Under the pieces are notes generated by a model. The model was not told where the DNA came from. It searched no databases and was given only the letters and a program-made list of their open reading frames with translations. From assembly GCF_013072695.1 (NCBI RefSeq), contig NZ_LXUK01000001.1:248001-312000 (forward strand): a DNA stretch of 64,000 nucleotides, in the 5' to 3' direction. Shown here one piece after another: positions 33,016-42,729 of this stretch. Each line of letters opens with the position of its first letter. Position 1 is the first letter of the stretch. This DNA is from Acinetobacter sp. Ac_5812. GTDB taxonomy: Bacteria > Pseudomonadota > Gammaproteobacteria > Pseudomonadales > Moraxellaceae. A program made the position numbers and the translations under genes.

Positions 33016-33642
33016 ATGGCTAAAGACTATATTCGCCTAGACAAAGACAACGCAGCCGTACTTTTGGTCGACCACCAAGCTGGCCTCCTTTCATTGGTTC
33101 GGGATATTGATCCAGATAAATTTAAAAACAATGTTTTGGCATTGGCAGACGCCGCAAAATACTTCAACTTACCGACAATTCTCACCACTAGCTTTGAAAA
33201 TGGCCCAAATGGTCCACTGGTTCCTGAACTGAAAGAACTGTTCCCCGATGCCCCTTATATCGCTCGTCCAGGCCAAATCAATGCTTGGGACAATGAAGAC
33301 TTTGTTAGAGCGGTCAAAGCAACTGGTAAAAAACAATTGATTATTGCCGGTGTGGTCACGGAAGTCTGTGTCGCATTCCCAGCCTTGTCTGCACTGGCAG
33401 AAGACTTTGAAGTATTTGTGATTACCGATGCTTCAGGAACATTCAATGCCTTAACCCGTGATGCGGCGTGGGATCGTATGTCTCAAGCAGGGGCACAATT
33501 GATGACCTGGTTTGGGATGGCCTGTGAACTGCACCGTGACTGGCGCAATGATATCGAAGGCTTAGGTGCTTTATTCTCGAATCATATTCCGGATTATCGC
33601 AACTTGATGACCAGTTATTTCACCAATAGCTCAGAAAAATAA
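33016..33642 (+). CDS. Isochorismatase-like cysteine hydrolase (YcaC type), copy 1
   Basis: A 208-residue protein. The catalytic Asp is in AVLLVDHQAGLLSLV (about residue 19), the Lys in RAVKATGKKQ, and the Cys in IAGVVTEVCVAFPALSA (about 118). The YcaC-like length and the GPNGPLVPEL region fit the subgroup of unknown substrate within the isochorismatase superfamily. A 17-base leader identical to that of the paralogue at 35703 (ATGAGGATACAACAATG) supplies the ribosome site. It is followed by a terminator and then a LysR gene on the same strand; the regulator may govern it. Confidence 0.9.
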   Translation: MAKDYIRLDKDNAAVLLVDHQAGLLSLVRDIDPDKFKNNVLALADAAKYFNLPTILTTSFENGPNGPLVPELKELFPDAPYIARPGQINAWDNEDFVRAVKATGKKQLIIAGVVTEVCVAFPALSALAEDFEVFVITDASGTFNALTRDAAWDRMSQAGAQLMTWFGMACELHRDWRNDIEGLGALFSNHIPDYRNLMTSYFTNSSEK

Positions 33643-33655
33643 ATAAGGCCCTCGG

Positions 33656-33690
33656 AAGATGAGAAGAGTTAATGCTATTCTCATCTTTTG
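33656..33690 (+). terminator. Intrinsic terminator after hydrolase copy 1
   Basis: AAGATGAGAA (33656-33665) and TTCTCATCTT (33678-33687) form a ten-pair stem followed by TTG TTATTT. It overlaps the first TTG of the LysR frame, which favours the later start at 33712. Confidence 0.65.
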
Positions 33691-33711
33691 TTATTTCGGA
33701 TTCGCTTTGCC

Positions 33712-34638
33712 TTGATTAACTCATTTGATGACTTTCATTATTTCTATTTGGTGGTGAAACACGGCGGATTTAGTGCGGCCAGCGAAGCTGAAAATATCAG
33801 TAAATCCAAACTTAGCCGTCGTATCATTGACCTAGAACATAAATTTAATGTCAGCCTGATCCAACGCACCACCCGTCATTTCAAAGTCACGGATTTAGGT
33901 CAAGAGTTCTATGAAGAATGCTGCAAAGTGATTGCACAAGTCGAATGTGCCGAAAATGTCTTGCTCAAGCAGAAAAATGAACCACAAGGCATGGTCAAAA
34001 TCAGTTGCCCACCGTTAATGATGCATTTCCAGATTCGGAAATTACTCAATCAGTTTTTAAAAGCCTATCCCAAAGTTGAAATCTCTTTAGAATTGACCAG
34101 CCGCCGCGTCGATGTGCTGCATGATGATATTGATATCGCGATCCGTACCAGTTTTGAGCCCAATCAAGATTCCAGTTTAATTGTCCGCGATGTGATTCGG
34201 ACTGAGCATTGTCTGGTGGCAGCGCCCGAATTATTGCAAGGTAAGACCATTACTCATTATTCAGAATTACAGCACTATCCGAGCGTAGCCCTAGGCATTC
34301 AAAAACACCAATATTATTGGCATTTATGTCATGTCGACCATGATGAAACTGTAGATGTACCTTATCAACCACGGGTCAAAAGCAATGATTTGGCTGGGGT
34401 TTATTATGCGGTCCATGATGGTTTGGGTATTGCGGACCTGCCTTATCTCACGGTGCAAGCCGATATTCAAAAAGGTAAACTGATTCACCTATTACCCGAG
34501 TGGAAATCCAATCGGGGCACCGTACAGCTGGTCTATGCCTCGCGCAAAGGGCAACGTTTGGTGCTGGAAAAGCTGATTGAGACCCTGATGGAAGGCCTGA
34601 GAGAATTGGCAAAAACTGACAGTGGCTATTCCTTATAG
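33712..34638 (+). CDS. LysR-type regulator, copy 1
   Basis: About 308 residues. FDDFHYFYLVVKHGGFSAAS begins the winged helix-turn-helix, with SKSKLSRRIIDLE as recognition helix, followed by the effector-binding domain (MVKISCPPLMMHFQI onward). No ATG is available; TTG codons at 33688 and 33712 are both possible, and the first lies inside the terminator stem tail, so 33712 is preferred. It has the length and order of CrgA-like LysR proteins. Its paralogue at 34646-35566 is convergent 8 bases away. The likely target is the hydrolase just upstream. Confidence 0.85.
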   Translation: MINSFDDFHYFYLVVKHGGFSAASEAENISKSKLSRRIIDLEHKFNVSLIQRTTRHFKVTDLGQEFYEECCKVIAQVECAENVLLKQKNEPQGMVKISCPPLMMHFQIRKLLNQFLKAYPKVEISLELTSRRVDVLHDDIDIAIRTSFEPNQDSSLIVRDVIRTEHCLVAAPELLQGKTITHYSELQHYPSVALGIQKHQYYWHLCHVDHDETVDVPYQPRVKSNDLAGVYYAVHDGLGIADLPYLTVQADIQKGKLIHLLPEWKSNRGTVQLVYASRKGQRLVLEKLIETLMEGLRELAKTDSGYSL

Positions 34639-34645
34639 TGCAGTA

Positions 34646-35566
34646 TTAATAAAGCACCGAATTGTGTTGTTTCAGTTCCGCAAATTTCTTTACCAGAAAA
34701 TCAATCAATAATTTCATCGATGGCAGCAATCCACGTCTAGAGGTATAGACCAAGTGGATCAGCTCAGGTTTAGGTTGCCATTGGGGTAATACATGAATCA
34801 AACGCCCTTGTTTAATGTCTTCAGCTACCATCAATTCGGGTAATTTTGCCACGCCCAAGCCTTGCAGCGTGGCTTCTCTAAGCGCAGTCAAATCCGTGGT
34901 GGTCAGTCGTGGATGACATTGGACTTTGAGTTCTTGCTGATCTTGAGAGAATAACTGCCAAGCATATTCAGGCGCAAAGGACTCCATCATCAACACAGGG
35001 AACTGCGTCAGTTGTTGTGGCTCATGGATTGAATAAAACTGATGTAACAGGTCTGGACTGGCAACAATCAATTGTCGTGCCAAAGCCAGTTCTCGCACAA
35101 TCAATTCACTGTCGGCTAAGGGTAAAGGACGAATTCGTATCGCCAAATCAAAACGCTCATTGATTAAATCAACGCGGCGATTGGTGGCTTCGACATGCAG
35201 ACTGATTTTGGGATATAGCTGCAAAAACTCATTCAGCATTGGACTAATATTGATATGCAATAAATTGGTCGGGCAAGACAGCTTGATCAATCCACGTGGC
35301 TCGGCCGTTAAAAATTCAATTGCTTCTTCGGCAGCTTCCGCTTCAATCAACATGGCCTTGCAATGCTGATAATAAATTTTCCCCACCTCGGTAATTGACA
35401 CCTGTCGGGTGGTTCGATTGATCAGCTTCACCCCGAGTCGATCTTCCAATTCGGCAATACGCCGGCTCAGTAAAGACTTGGTCACCATCAATTCTTGGCT
35501 GGCTGCTGAAAAACCACCGCAATCAATCACTTTCACGAAGAAATATAAGTCATTTAAATCTTTCAT
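34646..35566 (-). CDS. LysR-type regulator, copy 2
   Basis: About 306 residues starting [18 protein letters not shown], the usual opening of this LysR subgroup; a further 16 codons upstream (ATG 35614) are open but atypical. The helix-turn-helix is [20 protein letters not shown]. The effector domain includes [19 protein letters not shown], parallel to copy 1. It is divergent from hydrolase copy 2 with 136 bases between, the classic layout for a LysR regulator and its target. Confidence 0.88.
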   Translation of the reverse strand: MKDLNDLYFFVKVIDCGGFSAASQELMVTKSLLSRRIAELEDRLGVKLINRTTRQVSITEVGKIYYQHCKAMLIEAEAAEEAIEFLTAEPRGLIKLSCPTNLLHINISPMLNEFLQLYPKISLHVEATNRRVDLINERFDLAIRIRPLPLADSELIVRELALARQLIVASPDLLHQFYSIHEPQQLTQFPVLMMESFAPEYAWQLFSQDQQELKVQCHPRLTTTDLTALREATLQGLGVAKLPELMVAEDIKQGRLIHVLPQWQPKPELIHLVYTSRRGLLPSMKLLIDFLVKKFAELKQHNSVLY

Positions 35567-35702
35567 GTTATTTGCTCGACCCGTCAATGATGACCACAAT
35601 TGTTCTTTTGACATGACAATATATCCTATTATAGATGTTTTTCACCCATCGTCCTGTCTATATCATCAATTATACCCCCTAAGACAAGATGAGGATACAA
35701 CA

Positions 35703-36380
35703 ATGACAATGCCAGCAAACTTCAATGGCCAAGCACCTGTTATCGATGTCAATGATGCCGTGATGCTTTTGATTGACCACCAAAGTGGTTTATTCCAAAC
35801 CGTCGGCGATATGCCAATGCCTGAATTACGTCAACGCGCAGCAGCCTTGGCTAAGATTGCCAGTTTGGCCAAGATTCCAGTGATCACCACCGCTTCCGTA
35901 CCACAAGGCCCCAATGGCCCTTTAATTCCTGAAATCCATGCCAATGCCCCTCATGCCCAATATGTGGCACGTAAAGGTGAGATCAATGCATGGCATAACC
36001 AAGACTTTGTCAATGCTGTTAAAGCGACAGGCCGTAATACCCTGATTATTGCAGGAACCATTACCAGCGTGTGTATGGCCTTCCCTGCGATCAGTGCTGT
36101 TGCCGAAGGCTATAAAGTCTTTGCCGTGATTGATGCTTCTGGAACCTATAGCAAAATGGCAGAAGAAATTACCCTAGCTCGTGTGGTGCAAGCCGGTGTG
36201 GTGCCGATGGATACTGCGGCTGTGGCATCAGAAATTCAGCGTACTTGGAACCGTGATGATGCATTGGAATGGGCTCAGGTCTATACCCAGATTTTCCCTG
36301 CTTATCAGCTTTTGATTGAAAGTTACAGCAAAGCTCAAGAAGTGGTGACCAACCACGAAACCTTGGACTCTGCGCGATAA
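35703..36380 (+). CDS. Isochorismatase-like cysteine hydrolase (YcaC type), copy 2
   Basis: A 225-residue protein starting [15 protein letters not shown]. The frame is open further upstream (from 35409) but that part overlaps the LysR gene; the ATG at 35703 has GAGGA 10 bases before it. Catalytic residues: Asp in [11 protein letters not shown], Lys in [10 protein letters not shown], Cys in [14 protein letters not shown]. It resembles the hydrolase at 33016 in sequence, leader and adjacency to LysR, so the pair arose by duplication. The substrate is unknown. Confidence 0.9.
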   Translation: MTMPANFNGQAPVIDVNDAVMLLIDHQSGLFQTVGDMPMPELRQRAAALAKIASLAKIPVITTASVPQGPNGPLIPEIHANAPHAQYVARKGEINAWHNQDFVNAVKATGRNTLIIAGTITSVCMAFPAISAVAEGYKVFAVIDASGTYSKMAEEITLARVVQAGVVPMDTAAVASEIQRTWNRDDALEWAQVYTQIFPAYQLLIESYSKAQEVVTNHETLDSAR

Positions 36381-36397
36381 AAAAACGTCCCCAACAA

Positions 36398-36428
36398 AAA
36401 AGGCATAAAACTAAGTTTTATGCCTTTT
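36398..36428. terminator. Bidirectional terminator between hydrolase copy 2 and ssb
   Basis: AAAAGGCATAAAACT (36398-36412) and its exact complement (36414-36428) pair over 15 bases with the loop formed by the central bases. It lies between converging genes ending at 36380 and 36449. Confidence 0.85.
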
Positions 36429-36448
36429 CTCATGCTGAACGCGAAGAT

Positions 36449-37045
36449 CTAAAACGGTAAATCGTCATCTAAATCCGCTGGTGCTGCCGCAGCAGGTTGA
36501 GGTGCTGCTTTTGGTGTATTAAAACCATTACCTGCTTGTGGGCTACCTGCATAATTACCTTGCTGGTTGCCGCCATTAAAGCCACCACCTTGACCATAAC
36601 CACCTTGGTTGTTGTTATTGTTATAGCCTGTATTTTGGTAACCGCCACCTTGGTTATTATTGTTGTTAAAACGTGGTTGGTTAAAGTCGCCACCGCTCTG
36701 CTCGCCTTGTTGACGGCTATCCAGCATCTGCATTTGATCGCCACGAATTTCAGTGCTGTAACGCTCTTGACCGTTTTGGTCTGTCCATTGACGGGTACGT
36801 AATGAACCTTCGATATACACTTTTGAGCCTTTACGCAGATATTGCTGTGCAATTTCACCTAAACGGTTGTGCAACACGATACGGTGCCATTCTGTTTGCT
36901 CTTTACGCTCACCCGTACTTTTATCCATCCACGATTCACTGGTTGCAATCGAGAATTGAGTTAATGATCCACCATTTGGAAAAGTTTTAGTTTCTGGATC
37001 TTTACCTAAAGTACCTACTAAAATAACTTTATTCACACCACGCAT
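36449..37045 (-). CDS. ssb: Single-stranded DNA-binding protein
   Basis: A 198-residue SSB. The OB fold covers residues about 1-110 ([51 protein letters not shown]). The middle is a glycine/asparagine/glutamine-rich linker (about 118-175), and the acidic tip DDDLPF recruits replication and repair partners. Tetramers coat single-stranded DNA. It is upstream of, and probably not cotranscribed with, the MFS gene, which ends in another direction only by its own terminator; both are on the minus strand with 51 bases between them (MFS first). Confidence 0.97.
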   Translation of the reverse strand: MRGVNKVILVGTLGKDPETKTFPNGGSLTQFSIATSESWMDKSTGERKEQTEWHRIVLHNRLGEIAQQYLRKGSKVYIEGSLRTRQWTDQNGQERYSTEIRGDQMQMLDSRQQGEQSGGDFNQPRFNNNNNQGGGYQNTGYNNNNNQGGYGQGGGFNGGNQQGNYAGSPQAGNGFNTPKAAPQPAAAAPADLDDDLPF

Positions 37046-37096
37046 TAGCTGTCTTCATCCTATATATTTCTATGTTTTACTTTATAAGAGTTATGA

Positions 37097-38458
37097 TTAA
37101 ATGGCTACCTCTTTGCCAATCAAGTGCGTTAAATCTTGTCGCCCAGCATCATCAATGCACTGTTTATCGACTTTAATATACGCAACTTGCTGTTCTGGCA
37201 TCACCACGACTTCTTCAATACCACGAATCGCCAACAGTTTTGAAGTCCATTCATCTGTTTGTATTGCTTGAGGTAAAGGCAACACAATAGAAGACAAATA
37301 TCTCGGCTGAGCCAGACCAAAACTAATCAGCAGCCATATTATAGCAATCCCCGTCAGCACACTCCACCCGAGTGCAGTATTCTGTAACATCAAAAGCTGC
37401 CCCCCCAAGGTTCCGCCAAAGAAGGCACCCAAGAACTGGCTACTGGCATTGACGCCCATGGCAGTGGCTTTGGATTGGATCGGAGCTGCTTTGGATAGCC
37501 AAGAGGGTAATAATGCTTCCATCACATTAAACGCGATAAAGAATAAACCCAGTCCTGCCAGCAATATATATTTAGACTCATAGCCAAAGATTAGAATCAG
37601 CAAACCGCCGATAAGCCCTGCAATCGCAGTAAGAAAAATGCCGCGCATTTTGCGATACTTTTCCGCAATAATAATGCTTGGGAAGGCAAAGAACAGGCTA
37701 ATCACTAATAGAGGTAAATAGACTAGACCATGCTTTGCTAAAGGAATTCCAGCATATTCGATGAGCTGTGAAGGTACATAAATAAACATCGCAGTCAGCA
37801 ATAAATGCAGTGCAAAGACTGAGACATGCAGACGATTCAACTCGCCCATTTGGATCACTTGCTTGAGCTGCTTCAGATAACCTTGCTGATAGTTGCGATG
37901 GTGTCGCGTGACTTTAGGAACCAGTAAGAGCATTGCAATCGCAGCCAAACCCATAATCGTGGTGACAAAGAATAGACCTGAAATGCCCACCAGACTGGTC
38001 AACCACGGCCCCAGACTAAAGGCCACCACAAAAGACAGGCCAATACTCATGCCCATTGCGGCCATGGCCTTGGTTCGCTGTTCTTCACGGGTGACATCGG
38101 CCAGTAATGCCATCACCACAGCCGAAACTGCACCAGCACCAGCAATCGCTCGACCGATAATCACACCATAAATGGTGTCGGATAGGCCTGCGATGGCACC
38201 GCCAATGGCAAATAATAATAAGCCAAGCACCACCAGAGGCTTACGGCTAAAGCGATCGGCCAATAGGCTAAATGGAATCTGTAAAATTGCTTGGGTTAAG
38301 CCATAGACCCCCACCGCGAGACCAATTAAGGCAGGTGTGGCATATTGATAGGATTGTCCTGCAACTGAAAATACAGGAATAATCATGAACAAGCCCAACA
38401 TGCGTAAGGCAAAAATGCTACTTAAGGCAAAGGTTGAACGGCGTTCTAAAGCATTCAT
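37097..38458 (-). CDS. Major facilitator transporter, YajR-like
   Basis: A 453-residue protein with twelve hydrophobic segments across residues about 10-390. The motif-A-like loop LLADRFSRKPLVVLG follows segment 2. The C-terminal 65 residues (LLAIRGIEEVVVMPEQQVAY) form a soluble ferredoxin-like domain of the kind (YAM) that marks YajR. Function in E. coli is unclear; drug or metabolite export is presumed. It is 51 bases upstream of ssb on the same strand; uvrA, ssb and this gene are commonly neighbours in Acinetobacter, but here uvrA is 4.5 kb away. Confidence 0.88.
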   Translation of the reverse strand: MNALERRSTFALSSIFALRMLGLFMIIPVFSVAGQSYQYATPALIGLAVGVYGLTQAILQIPFSLLADRFSRKPLVVLGLLLFAIGGAIAGLSDTIYGVIIGRAIAGAGAVSAVVMALLADVTREEQRTKAMAAMGMSIGLSFVVAFSLGPWLTSLVGISGLFFVTTIMGLAAIAMLLLVPKVTRHHRNYQQGYLKQLKQVIQMGELNRLHVSVFALHLLLTAMFIYVPSQLIEYAGIPLAKHGLVYLPLLVISLFFAFPSIIIAEKYRKMRGIFLTAIAGLIGGLLILIFGYESKYILLAGLGLFFIAFNVMEALLPSWLSKAAPIQSKATAMGVNASSQFLGAFFGGTLGGQLLMLQNTALGWSVLTGIAIIWLLISFGLAQPRYLSSIVLPLPQAIQTDEWTSKLLAIRGIEEVVVMPEQQVAYIKVDKQCIDDAGRQDLTHLIGKEVAI

Positions 38459-38557
38459 TATTGATAAGACACTATAACTGGCTCAGCGAATTATAAGCCA
38501 TTCGCCTACAAAGGTTGTAAGTTAGATCATGAAAAACACAATCTTTCTGCAGAGAAA

Positions 38558-38588
38558 AAATAAAGGAGCGATGTTCGCTCCTTTATTT
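38558..38588 (-). terminator. Intrinsic terminator after the TerC-like gene
   Basis: AAATAAAGGAGCGA (38558-38571) pairs perfectly with TCGCTCCTTTATTT (38575-38588), three-base loop. Six T follow on the minus strand. Confidence 0.85.
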
Positions 38589-38616
38589 ACACTAGCTGAT
38601 CAAGCTGAAAACAAGC

Positions 38617-39699
38617 TTAAGAAGCTTGCTGTTCGCGCTTGCTATATTGAATCGAAGCAATCACTGCCCACACAATAAAGGCCACCCCGATCAAACCAGT
38701 GACCACTTCGGGCACATGTAAGCCGGTACCGCTGGCAATCATAATGAATGCCAGTGCACCAATCGCATAATGTGCGCCATGCTCTAAGTAGATATACGCA
38801 TCCAAAGTACCCTTTTCCACCAGATAAATGGTCATTGAACGGACAAAGATCGCACCGATTGCTAGACCCAGCATGATGATTACCACATCACTGGTAATCG
38901 CAAATGCACCGATCACACCATCAAAACTGAAGGATGCATCTAGCACTTCAAGGTAGAGAAAACCACCAAAACCAGCTTTTACCACACCCGAAGTTGCACC
39001 ACTTGAGTCATGGCCAATGGCATTGCCATTTTCATCAATCTCAGGCTCTCCACCCAATAAATGACTCAAGACTTGCACCCCGATATACACCACGATGCCC
39101 CAGATTCCTGCCATGGTCACAGCCAAACGAGCAGACTCATCGACATTCGCCGCCATAATGATCATCGCGATCAAGGCCAAGAACACCGACATGGCAGGCA
39201 CGTTAGCCAAATGGGCTAATTTCGCTTCCAGCCATTTAAACCAATGGGTTTCTTTACCATCATCAAAGAAGAAGTTTAAGAACACCATCAATAAGAAGGT
39301 CCCCCCAAAGGCTGAAATTTCAGCATGATGGGCCATTAAGCGTTCTGAATAGGTCTTCGGATCATTCAGGGCCATTTTGGCGACTTCAACCATGCCCATA
39401 TCGGCGGTTACCGCCACAATCACCACAGGGAAGATCAAACGCATCCCAAATACGGCAATCAGGATACCCACAGTCAAGAAGATCATTTTCCAGAAATGAT
39501 CCCAACCACGCAGTACTGAGGCATTCACCACCGCATTGTCAAAAGAAAGAGACACTTCCATCACCGCTAGAATTGCAGTAATGGTCAGTGCTTTTAGCAT
39601 GGTGGCAACACCCGCTTCAGGGCCATGCGTATAGCCCCAGTAAGCCGAAAGTGCTAAACACACAATCGTAAAAAATATTGAGAAACGGAAATGCTTCAT
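38617..39699 (-). CDS. TerC-like membrane protein, DUF475
   Basis: About 360 residues starting MKHFRFSIFFTIVCLALSAY. It has eight or nine hydrophobic segments. MEVSLSFDNAVVNASVL and VLDASFSFDGVIGAFAIT are the paired acidic motifs (E/D in the membrane) of the TerC superfamily, and imply metal or ion handling; some members are tied to tellurite resistance or to loading of exported metalloproteins. The ATG at 39699 is preceded by AAAGG; an ATG at 39717 is also in frame. Function not proven. Confidence 0.87.
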   Translation of the reverse strand: MKHFRFSIFFTIVCLALSAYWGYTHGPEAGVATMLKALTITAILAVMEVSLSFDNAVVNASVLRGWDHFWKMIFLTVGILIAVFGMRLIFPVVIVAVTADMGMVEVAKMALNDPKTYSERLMAHHAEISAFGGTFLLMVFLNFFFDDGKETHWFKWLEAKLAHLANVPAMSVFLALIAMIIMAANVDESARLAVTMAGIWGIVVYIGVQVLSHLLGGEPEIDENGNAIGHDSSGATSGVVKAGFGGFLYLEVLDASFSFDGVIGAFAITSDVVIIMLGLAIGAIFVRSMTIYLVEKGTLDAYIYLEHGAHYAIGALAFIMIASGTGLHVPEVVTGLIGVAFIVWAVIASIQYSKREQQAS

Positions 39700-39870
39700 G
39701 AGCAGCCTTTTATCCAAATGTAGAGTGATAAAAATGTGCTTATTGTAGGCGAGTTTTGACCCAAAAACAGAAAAGATTGTTGGACTTGTTTGGCAAAAAA
39801 AACCATCCAGACCAGACTCTGCTATAGTGCTGAAAGATTTCTTTTATATGTACTTTAATAGGTTCATTCC

Positions 39871-40545
39871 ATGACGTTTTCTCAAGATGTTTGGCAGCGT
39901 AATCAAGATTTATATCAAAAAATATTAGCGCTTCCGTTTAATCAAGAGCTTGCAGCAGGCACACTCGATCGTTCAGCCTTTTGTCATTATGTGATTCAAG
40001 ATGCACATTATTTATTGGCCTATGGACGTGCCTTGGCAGTTGCTGCCGCAAAGGCCTATGAAGCCGATGATGTGATTCAGTTTTCTGAAGCAGCTAAAAT
40101 TGCCATTATTGTGGAACGCAGCTTACACAGCGATTTTATGCAGGAATTTGAGATCAGCAAAACCGAATTTGAAAGCACACCGCTGACTTTGGCCTGCCAT
40201 CATTACACCTCATTCTTGACGGCAACGGCATGGTCAGAAAGCTATCCTGTGATTTTGGCAGCCTTACTGCCATGTTTCTGGATTTATGCCGAAGTGGGTA
40301 AAGATATCGTCAGCCAATCGGTTGCCAACAATCCTTACCAAGCATGGATCGATACCTATGCAGGGGAAGAGTTTAATACCGCGGTACGTAATGTGATTGC
40401 GACAGTTGATAAAGTCGCAGCCCGTTGTGACGCAGACACTTTAGCCAAAATGCATGCGGCTTATAGCATGGGGGCAAAATTGGAGTGGTTATTCTGGGAC
40501 AGCGCCTATCAACAACGTCAATGGTTGGGTCTGGATCAAGCCTAA
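39871..40545 (+). CDS. tenA: TenA-family protein (thiaminase II-like)
   Basis: A 224-residue all-helical protein. FCHYVIQDAHYLLAYGRAL early and ALLPCFWIYAEVGK in the middle carry the conserved Tyr, Asp and Cys of TenA enzymes, which hydrolyse thiamine breakdown products (aminopyrimidine) for salvage. The C-terminal EWLFWDSAYQQRQW holds the catalytic Glu. Other thiamine genes are not nearby, so physiological role rests on family knowledge. Confidence 0.87.
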   Translation: MTFSQDVWQRNQDLYQKILALPFNQELAAGTLDRSAFCHYVIQDAHYLLAYGRALAVAAAKAYEADDVIQFSEAAKIAIIVERSLHSDFMQEFEISKTEFESTPLTLACHHYTSFLTATAWSESYPVILAALLPCFWIYAEVGKDIVSQSVANNPYQAWIDTYAGEEFNTAVRNVIATVDKVAARCDADTLAKMHAAYSMGAKLEWLFWDSAYQQRQWLGLDQA

Positions 40546-40579
40546 GCACCTAACCCTGAGCCTTATTTTATCCAGACGT

Positions 40580-40603
40580 AAAAAAGCCCCAATTAAGGGG
40601 CTT
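40580..40603 (-). terminator. Intrinsic terminator after DUF1304 gene
   Basis: AAGCCCC (40584-40590) with GGGGCTT (40597-40603). T tract on the minus strand (40580-40585). Confidence 0.75.
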
Positions 40604-40701
40604 AGTCGTATATCGTATCGTCCGATATACTGTATGAGGCTCATCTCAAACTGAGCGCATTAAAGCATAAATCAGCTCAAATGCCTACTTTTATTGCTGG
40701 G

Positions 40702-41055
40702 TTAAAAAACATTCACCACAATTAAAGCAATCAGTGCGGGAACTGCTTGAATATAAATGATCTTTTTGCTGGCTGTGAGGCCACCATAAATCCCTGCAAT
40801 CAACACACAAGCTAAAAAGAAATTGGCAATTGCGGTCGCATAAGCGGTGGGTGCCAATAATGACCAAAATAAACCGGCGGCAAGGAAACCATTATACAGC
40901 CCCTGATTTTGTGCCAATACTTTGGTCAGTTGTGCTTTTTCCAGACTATTGCCAAAGGCTTTTAAACCATAAGGTTTGTCCCACAAAAACATTTCCAACA
41001 CCAAAATATAGACATGTAATAATGCGATGAGTCCGATGAGTAATTGTCCAAGCAT
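40702..41055 (-). CDS. DUF1304 membrane protein
   Basis: About 117 residues starting MLGQLLIGLIALLHVYI with AAGGAAA upstream; a frame open to 41103 lacks this site. Four hydrophobic segments, with KLVLEMFLW-like motif after the first (VLEMFLWDKP) and NQGLYNGFLAAGLFW before the third, match DUF1304 inner-membrane proteins. Function unknown. It is the third gene of the operon TetR - oxidoreductase - DUF1304 (20-70 bases apart), suggesting a role in the same response. Confidence 0.87.
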   Translation of the reverse strand: MLGQLLIGLIALLHVYILVLEMFLWDKPYGLKAFGNSLEKAQLTKVLAQNQGLYNGFLAAGLFWSLLAPTAYATAIANFFLACVLIAGIYGGLTASKKIIYIQAVPALIALIVVNVF

Positions 41056-41124
41056 CTGATTTTTCCTTTTTATGATAACGAGATCGGAAGTGGCCAGCCT
41101 CACGGCTGGCGGTGAGTAGCTGAG

Positions 41125-42102
41125 TTATGGTTGTAACAACACCTTACCCTGACGCGCGCCTTGAGTTGCTTTCAACGCGGCAGTTTTAATCTGGTCAAAA
41201 CTGAAGACACCTTCAACTGGTAAAATTAGTTTTTTCTGCGTCGCCAATGTAATCAGTTCTACAAACAAAGCCTTTTTACGTTCCACTGGCATTTCTTTAT
41301 TGACCACACTGGCCCAGAATCCTTTAACCGTGGCTTGCTTAAAAATCAGATCACCCGATGAGATCTGCATGGTCTCGCCAGTCATACTGCCAAACGACAC
41401 CAATAGGCTATTTTCACTGAGTAAACTCAACATTTCCCCGCTGGCGCTGCCACCAATTGAGTCCACCCCTGCAATTAAGGGCTGATCTGCATGGATCGCT
41501 TTGACTTGTTGCTTCCAATCTGACTGATCTGTCGCCACCACGTGCTGAATCCCCAAAGCCTGCATTTCTGCAATCGCATCAGTACGGCGAACCAGATGAA
41601 TGACGTGTAGTCCGCGCGCTTGAGCAATCATGGCGACGGTTTTACCCACCGCACCATTTGCGGTATTTTGAATCAACCATTGGCCTGCTTGCAGATTAAC
41701 AAAATCAAGTAGCATCAAGGCACTGATTGGCATGCCGATCAGTTGAGCTGCCGTTTCATTATCAATTGCATCATTTAATGGAATGATGCTTTGTGCAGGT
41801 GCAATAAAATATTCTGCCCAACTGCCATGTACGCCAGCAACCGCAACACGCTGTCCCAGTTTACTTTCATCGACACCTTCACCGACTGCATCGACAATCC
41901 CCACCGCTTCGCTGCCACCAATGGCTGGGAGCGTTGGCTTATAGCCATAGCTACCACGTACGGTCCAAACATCATGGTTATGCATAGGAGACATGATGGT
42001 TTTAATACGAACCTCACCTGCTTTAGGTTCAGGCTGTGGCATGTCACCCAACTGCAATACCTCTACAGGTTCACCAAAACTGTGATGGATAATACTTTGC
42101 AT
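41125..42102 (-). CDS. Zinc-type alcohol dehydrogenase-like quinone oxidoreductase
   Basis: A 325-residue medium-chain dehydrogenase. The N-terminal GroES-like domain runs HSFGEPVEVLQLGDMPQPE to GGSEAVGIVDAVGEGV. The Rossmann nucleotide-binding domain (about 125-265) has NTANGAVGKTVAMIAQARGL, the NADPH-type glycine loop. The zinc ligands of classical alcohol dehydrogenases are absent, so it belongs with the MDR quinone/enone reductases (NADPH). It starts 3 bases after the TetR stop, so it is in the TetR operon and likely detoxifies the inducer. Confidence 0.88.
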   Translation of the reverse strand: MQSIIHHSFGEPVEVLQLGDMPQPEPKAGEVRIKTIMSPMHNHDVWTVRGSYGYKPTLPAIGGSEAVGIVDAVGEGVDESKLGQRVAVAGVHGSWAEYFIAPAQSIIPLNDAIDNETAAQLIGMPISALMLLDFVNLQAGQWLIQNTANGAVGKTVAMIAQARGLHVIHLVRRTDAIAEMQALGIQHVVATDQSDWKQQVKAIHADQPLIAGVDSIGGSASGEMLSLLSENSLLVSFGSMTGETMQISSGDLIFKQATVKGFWASVVNKEMPVERKKALFVELITLATQKKLILPVEGVFSFDQIKTAALKATQGARQGKVLLQP

Positions 42103-42105
42103 GGT

Positions 42106-42708
42106 TTATTCCTTAATCGGCTGTAACAGCTGTTGTGTGGTTTCTAAAGCTAAATGTAGCGGTGCCTTGTCTTGCGCTAACTTGGTCATCAGGGCCGCAC
42201 CCAACCACAATTGATACATGACTTGGGCTGTTTTGGGTGGGTCAAGATGCACAGGGATTGAGCCTTGCTGTTGCCCTTCTTGTAATAACAAGGCCACGCG
42301 TTGCGTCAATCGATGCACCCCGAGATTGAGAATTTCACGCATGTCGTCGGACAAATCAGCAACCTCTGCCGCCAGTTTCACAATCAGACAATTTTCCGCC
42401 CAACTGCCATAAACTGGGTCCTCAATCCATGCTTGCCATAACGCCATCAGACGCGCATAGGCACTTTGTTCGGTATGTTGCCAGAGCTGTTCGACACGGA
42501 CTTTATAATCCGCCATATATTGTTCGAGCAAAGCACAGCCAAATGCTTCTTTAGAAGCAAAATAATGGTAGAACGACCCTTTCGGGACGTCACAGGCTTT
42601 GAGAATCTCTTGCAAACCAACACCGACAAAACCCTTACGTAATACCAATTCAAAGCTGGTATCGAGAATATGTTGTCGCGTGGCTTCACTTTTATTTGAT
42701 CGTTTCAT
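42106..42708 (-). CDS. TetR-family repressor
   Basis: About 200 residues starting MKRSNKSEATRQHILD. The helix-turn-helix KGFVGVGLQEILKACDVPKGSFYHYFASKE is near residues 25-55 and is typical of AcuR/NemR-like TetR proteins. The C-terminal domain is helical ligand-binding. An operator (42730-42744) lies 22 bases before the start. It leads an operon with the oxidoreductase and DUF1304 gene. The inducer could be an electrophile such as a quinone or aldehyde, by analogy. Confidence 0.9.
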   Translation of the reverse strand: MKRSNKSEATRQHILDTSFELVLRKGFVGVGLQEILKACDVPKGSFYHYFASKEAFGCALLEQYMADYKVRVEQLWQHTEQSAYARLMALWQAWIEDPVYGSWAENCLIVKLAAEVADLSDDMREILNLGVHRLTQRVALLLQEGQQQGSIPVHLDPPKTAQVMYQLWLGAALMTKLAQDKAPLHLALETTQQLLQPIKE

Positions 42709-42729
42709 GCACACACTATAAATCAATAT

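Noticed and set aside
35409..35702. N-terminal extension of hydrolase copy 2
   Set aside because: The frame is open but overlaps the divergent LysR gene and its promoter; the ATG at 35703 has the proper ribosome site and family start.
36469..36858. Long ORFs in other frames of ssb (129 and 101 codons)
   Set aside because: They arise from the repetitive Asn/Gly/Gln linker codons of ssb and give low-complexity products.
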